From: Ectothiorhodospiraceae bacterium WFHF3C12
GTDB taxonomy: Bacteria > Pseudomonadota > Gammaproteobacteria > Nitrococcales > Nitrococcaceae
Assembly: GCA_013519935.1 (NCBI GenBank)
Contig: JACDUA010000008.1
Span: 26,138 to 90,137, forward strand
Length of the DNA stretch: 64,000 nt
Direction: 5' to 3'
Position numbers and translations under genes: made by a program
Shown here: positions 61,476 to 64,000 of the stretch, in pieces
How the letters are laid out: every line of letters starts with the position of its first letter
Numbering within the stretch: position 1 is the first letter of the stretch
The notes under the pieces: generated by a model
Told to the model about the DNA's origin: nothing
What the model saw: only the letters and a program-made list of their open reading frames with translations
The model's database searches: none

Positions 61476-62837
61476 TCACAACGACTCGCTGGCGAAGTCG
61501 GCCAGACGGGAGCGCTCACCGCGCTGCAGCGTGATGTGGCCCCCATGGGGCCAGTGCTTGAAACGGTCCACCACGTAGGTCAGCCCGGATGTCGTGGCGG
61601 TCAGATAGGGCGTGTCGATCTGGCTCACATTGCCCAGGCATACCAGCTTGGTCCCGGGGCCGGCCCGCGTGATCAGTGTCTTGATCTGCTTGGCGGTGAG
61701 GTTCTGGGCTTCGTCCAGGATGATGAAGCGGTTCAGGAACGTGCGGCCGCGCATGAAGTTCAGCGAGCGGATGCGGATACGGCTGTTGATGAGGTCGTTG
61801 GTTACCGCCCGTCCCCACTGGCTGTCGCTGCCGGGCTGGGTGAGCACCTCCAGGTTGTCCATCAGCGCGCCCATCCAGGGCGTCATCTTCTCCTCCTCGC
61901 TACCCGGCAGATAGCCGATATCGTCGCCGATGGCCACCGTCGCCCGGGTCATGATGATCTCCGCGTAGCGCCGGTCGTCCAGTGTCTGGGCCAGCGCGGC
62001 CGCCAGGGTGAGCAAGGTCTTGCCGGTGCCCGCCACGCCCAGCAGGCTGACGAAATCGATCTGCGGATCCAGCAGCAGGTTCAGCGCGAAGCTCTGCTCC
62101 AGATTGCGGGCGTTGACGCCCCAGACGGTGTGCGCGGGCTCGCGGTAGTCCACTAGTGGCGACAGCCGCACGCCCTCATCCGAAATGGCCTCGACCCGGT
62201 ACTGAACGGCCCCGTCCGCCGGTGCCAGGCAGTCGTTGGGCGTCAGGCCGGCGGCATCCAGCGAGGGGCTCCAGAGCCGGCCTTCCTCGTCGGCGGCCAC
62301 GTCGGCCAGGGCGGATTCCGGCAGGACGTGATAGCCAATGTGGAGCAGGTCCACGTCCTCCAGAGCCTGGTCGCTGGCATAGTCCTCGGCGTGCAGGCCG
62401 AGGACCACGGCGCGGATCCGCCGGGTGATGTCCTTGGATACCACGGTGAGCGGGTTGTCGGGGTGGCGGTGGCGCAGCTCCAGCGCGGTGCGCAGGATGG
62501 GATCGTCCTCGTCGATGGCGTCGGACTGACGACGGCCCGGGCCGGTAGCGAAGAACAGCCGCCCTGAGGCCTCGGCCCAGCGGGTGCTCAGCGGCAGCCC
62601 GCGCTCCAGACTGGCCGGATCCGCGCCGCGCAGCAGCTCGTCGAGGAAACGGCTGGCCTGGCGGACGTTGCGTGCTTCCTCCGAGAGGCCCGTCTTGGTC
62701 CGGTCCAGCTCGCGGAGCACGGCCATCGGCAGGAACAGGTCGTGTTCCTGGAAGCGGAACAGCGCCGTGGGATCGTGCATCAACACGGACGTGTCGAGCA
62801 CGAACAGCCGCCGGCCGTCGCGCACGCTCTCAGCCAT
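61476..62837 (-). CDS. PIN-PhoH fusion protein (PhoH2/YlaK type)
   Basis: N-terminal PIN domain (FVLDTSVLMHDPTALFRF) fused to PhoH ATPase (GVAGTGKTLLTLAAAL; FIILDEAQNLTAKQIKTLITRAG). Confidence 0.92.
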   Translation of the reverse strand: MAESVRDGRRLFVLDTSVLMHDPTALFRFQEHDLFLPMAVLRELDRTKTGLSEEARNVRQASRFLDELLRGADPASLERGLPLSTRWAEASGRLFFATGPGRRQSDAIDEDDPILRTALELRHRHPDNPLTVVSKDITRRIRAVVLGLHAEDYASDQALEDVDLLHIGYHVLPESALADVAADEEGRLWSPSLDAAGLTPNDCLAPADGAVQYRVEAISDEGVRLSPLVDYREPAHTVWGVNARNLEQSFALNLLLDPQIDFVSLLGVAGTGKTLLTLAAALAQTLDDRRYAEIIMTRATVAIGDDIGYLPGSEEEKMTPWMGALMDNLEVLTQPGSDSQWGRAVTNDLINSRIRIRSLNFMRGRTFLNRFIILDEAQNLTAKQIKTLITRAGPGTKLVCLGNVSQIDTPYLTATTSGLTYVVDRFKHWPHGGHITLQRGERSRLADFASESL

Positions 62838-63303
62838 TGAGGGCCTGCACCGCCTCCAGTGTCTCCCGGGCGTGTCCCTTGACCTTCACGCCGCGCCATT
62901 CCCGGCGCAGAACGCCGTCGGCGTCAATCAGGAAGGTGCTGCGCTCGATGCCCATGACCTTCTTCCCGTACATGTTCTTCTCCTTGATGACGCCGAACAG
63001 ATTGCACAGCGTCTCGTCCTTGTCGGAGAGCAGATCGAAGGGGAACTCGTGCTTGGCCTTGAAGTTCTCCTGGGCCTTGATGCCGTCGCGGGAGGCGCCG
63101 AGGATGACCGCCCCGGCGGCCCGGAACTCGGCGTGCAGATCCCGGAAATCCTGGCCTTCCTGGGTGCAGCCCGGCGTGCTGGCCTTGGGGTAGAAGTACA
63201 GCACCACGTGGCTGCCGCGAAGATCCGCCAGGGAGAGCGTCTTGTCCCCGGTGGCCGGCAGTTCGAAGTTCGGCACGGTCTCGCCGATGCTGGGTACGCT
63301 CAT
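62830..63303 (-). CDS. bcp: Thioredoxin-dependent peroxiredoxin Bcp
   Basis: VVLYFYPKASTPGCTQEGQDFRDL. Confidence 0.92.
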   Translation of the reverse strand: MSVPSIGETVPNFELPATGDKTLSLADLRGSHVVLYFYPKASTPGCTQEGQDFRDLHAEFRAAGAVILGASRDGIKAQENFKAKHEFPFDLLSDKDETLCNLFGVIKEKNMYGKKVMGIERSTFLIDADGVLRREWRGVKVKGHARETLEAVQALNG

Positions 63304-63358
63304 GCTTCGACTCCCTAAGAACAGGTGGATGCGGGACGGCCCGGCGGGTCCTGGCGCT

Positions 63359-63898
63359 CTAACCCTTGAGCGGTTCTATGATGGCGTCCAGGTTCAGCCG
63401 GTCGCAGAAATCCATGAACTCCTCGCGTAGCCGCGCGATATGCATGCCGGCCGGCACATCCACGGTCATCTGCACGGAGAACATGGGCGTGCCGGTGTGG
63501 GCCGCTGCATAGGTGGTAGTCGCCATGTCGCGGATATTGATGTCCCGGGTCGAGAAGAAATTGGCGAGCTGATGGACGATACCCGGGTGGTCTATCGACA
63601 CCACCTCCACGGAGTACGGGAGCAGGTTCGCCGTCCGCTCGCCGGCCTCCGTGCGTTTGCTGTTGAGCAGCAGAGCGAGCTTCTTGCCCAGTGCCGGGAG
63701 CGAGCTCTCCAGCTTGGCCAGCTCGTTCCACTTGCCCGAGACCAGCAGGATGATGGCGAAATCGCCGCCGAGGACGGTCATCCGGCTGTCCTCGATATTG
63801 CAGCCGGTATCGGAGACCGCCCGGGAGAGCTCGTTGACGATGCCCGGCCGGTCCTCGCCCAGCGCGGAAATGACCAGGAGATTATTGTTCTGCATCAA
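63359..63898 (-). CDS. gcvR: Glycine cleavage system transcriptional repressor-like ACT protein
   Basis: LLVISALGEDRPGIVNELSRAVSDTGCNIEDSRMTVLGGDFAIILLVSG; two ACT domains; next to bcp. Confidence 0.88.
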   Translation of the reverse strand: MMQNNNLLVISALGEDRPGIVNELSRAVSDTGCNIEDSRMTVLGGDFAIILLVSGKWNELAKLESSLPALGKKLALLLNSKRTEAGERTANLLPYSVEVVSIDHPGIVHQLANFFSTRDINIRDMATTTYAAAHTGTPMFSVQMTVDVPAGMHIARLREEFMDFCDRLNLDAIIEPLKG

Positions 63899-64000
63899 CG
63901 TCCAAGTACCTTCTGCAGAAGGGGTGTTGCTATGACCTGCCGAGCGCCGGCGCCATGCCGGTTCAAAGCGGCGCCGCGGGGCTTGGCCCGGGCCCGCGGC

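Overview
The window is about 64 kb of GC-rich gammaproteobacterial chromosome. It looks Ectothiorhodospiraceae-like from gene content and order, but the taxon is inferred. Almost all of it is core genome: pilA-pilR-pilS, sucCD, nadE, glnB, bamD/rluD/pgeF/clpB, aspS, a class I fumarase, queC/queE, the ybgC-tolQRAB-pal-cpoB cluster, a glrK/qseG/glrR-like two-component locus, ruvCAB-yebC, a branched-chain amino acid/amide ABC transporter operon, fadD, pabB, a class III polyhydroxyalkanoate (PHA) locus (phaA, phaR, phaB, phaC, phaE), bepA, phoH, bcp and gcvR. No rRNA, CRISPR array or complete mobile element was seen. The points most worth a second look are: (1) a decayed ~1.4 kb element in tRNA-Lys(UUU), with a 32-bp att-type duplication, ~10-bp-period GTGGAC repeats at both ends, a RelE/Phd-type toxin-antitoxin pair and a truncated, frameshifted inovirus/RstA-like replication gene; (2) an orphan promoter-to-terminator unit between phaB and phaC that has no convincing ORF, several hairpins and a TGC-N3-GCA motif placed as in the phaA promoter, making it a candidate PhaR-controlled small RNA; (3) a GGDEF-EAL gene with an in-frame amber codon in its first membrane segment; (4) a GcvH-like protein lacking the lipoyl lysine; (5) a consensus RpoH promoter at clpB; (6) composite palindromic intergenic repeats; (7) an unexplained hairpin-rich segment upstream of the tol operon.
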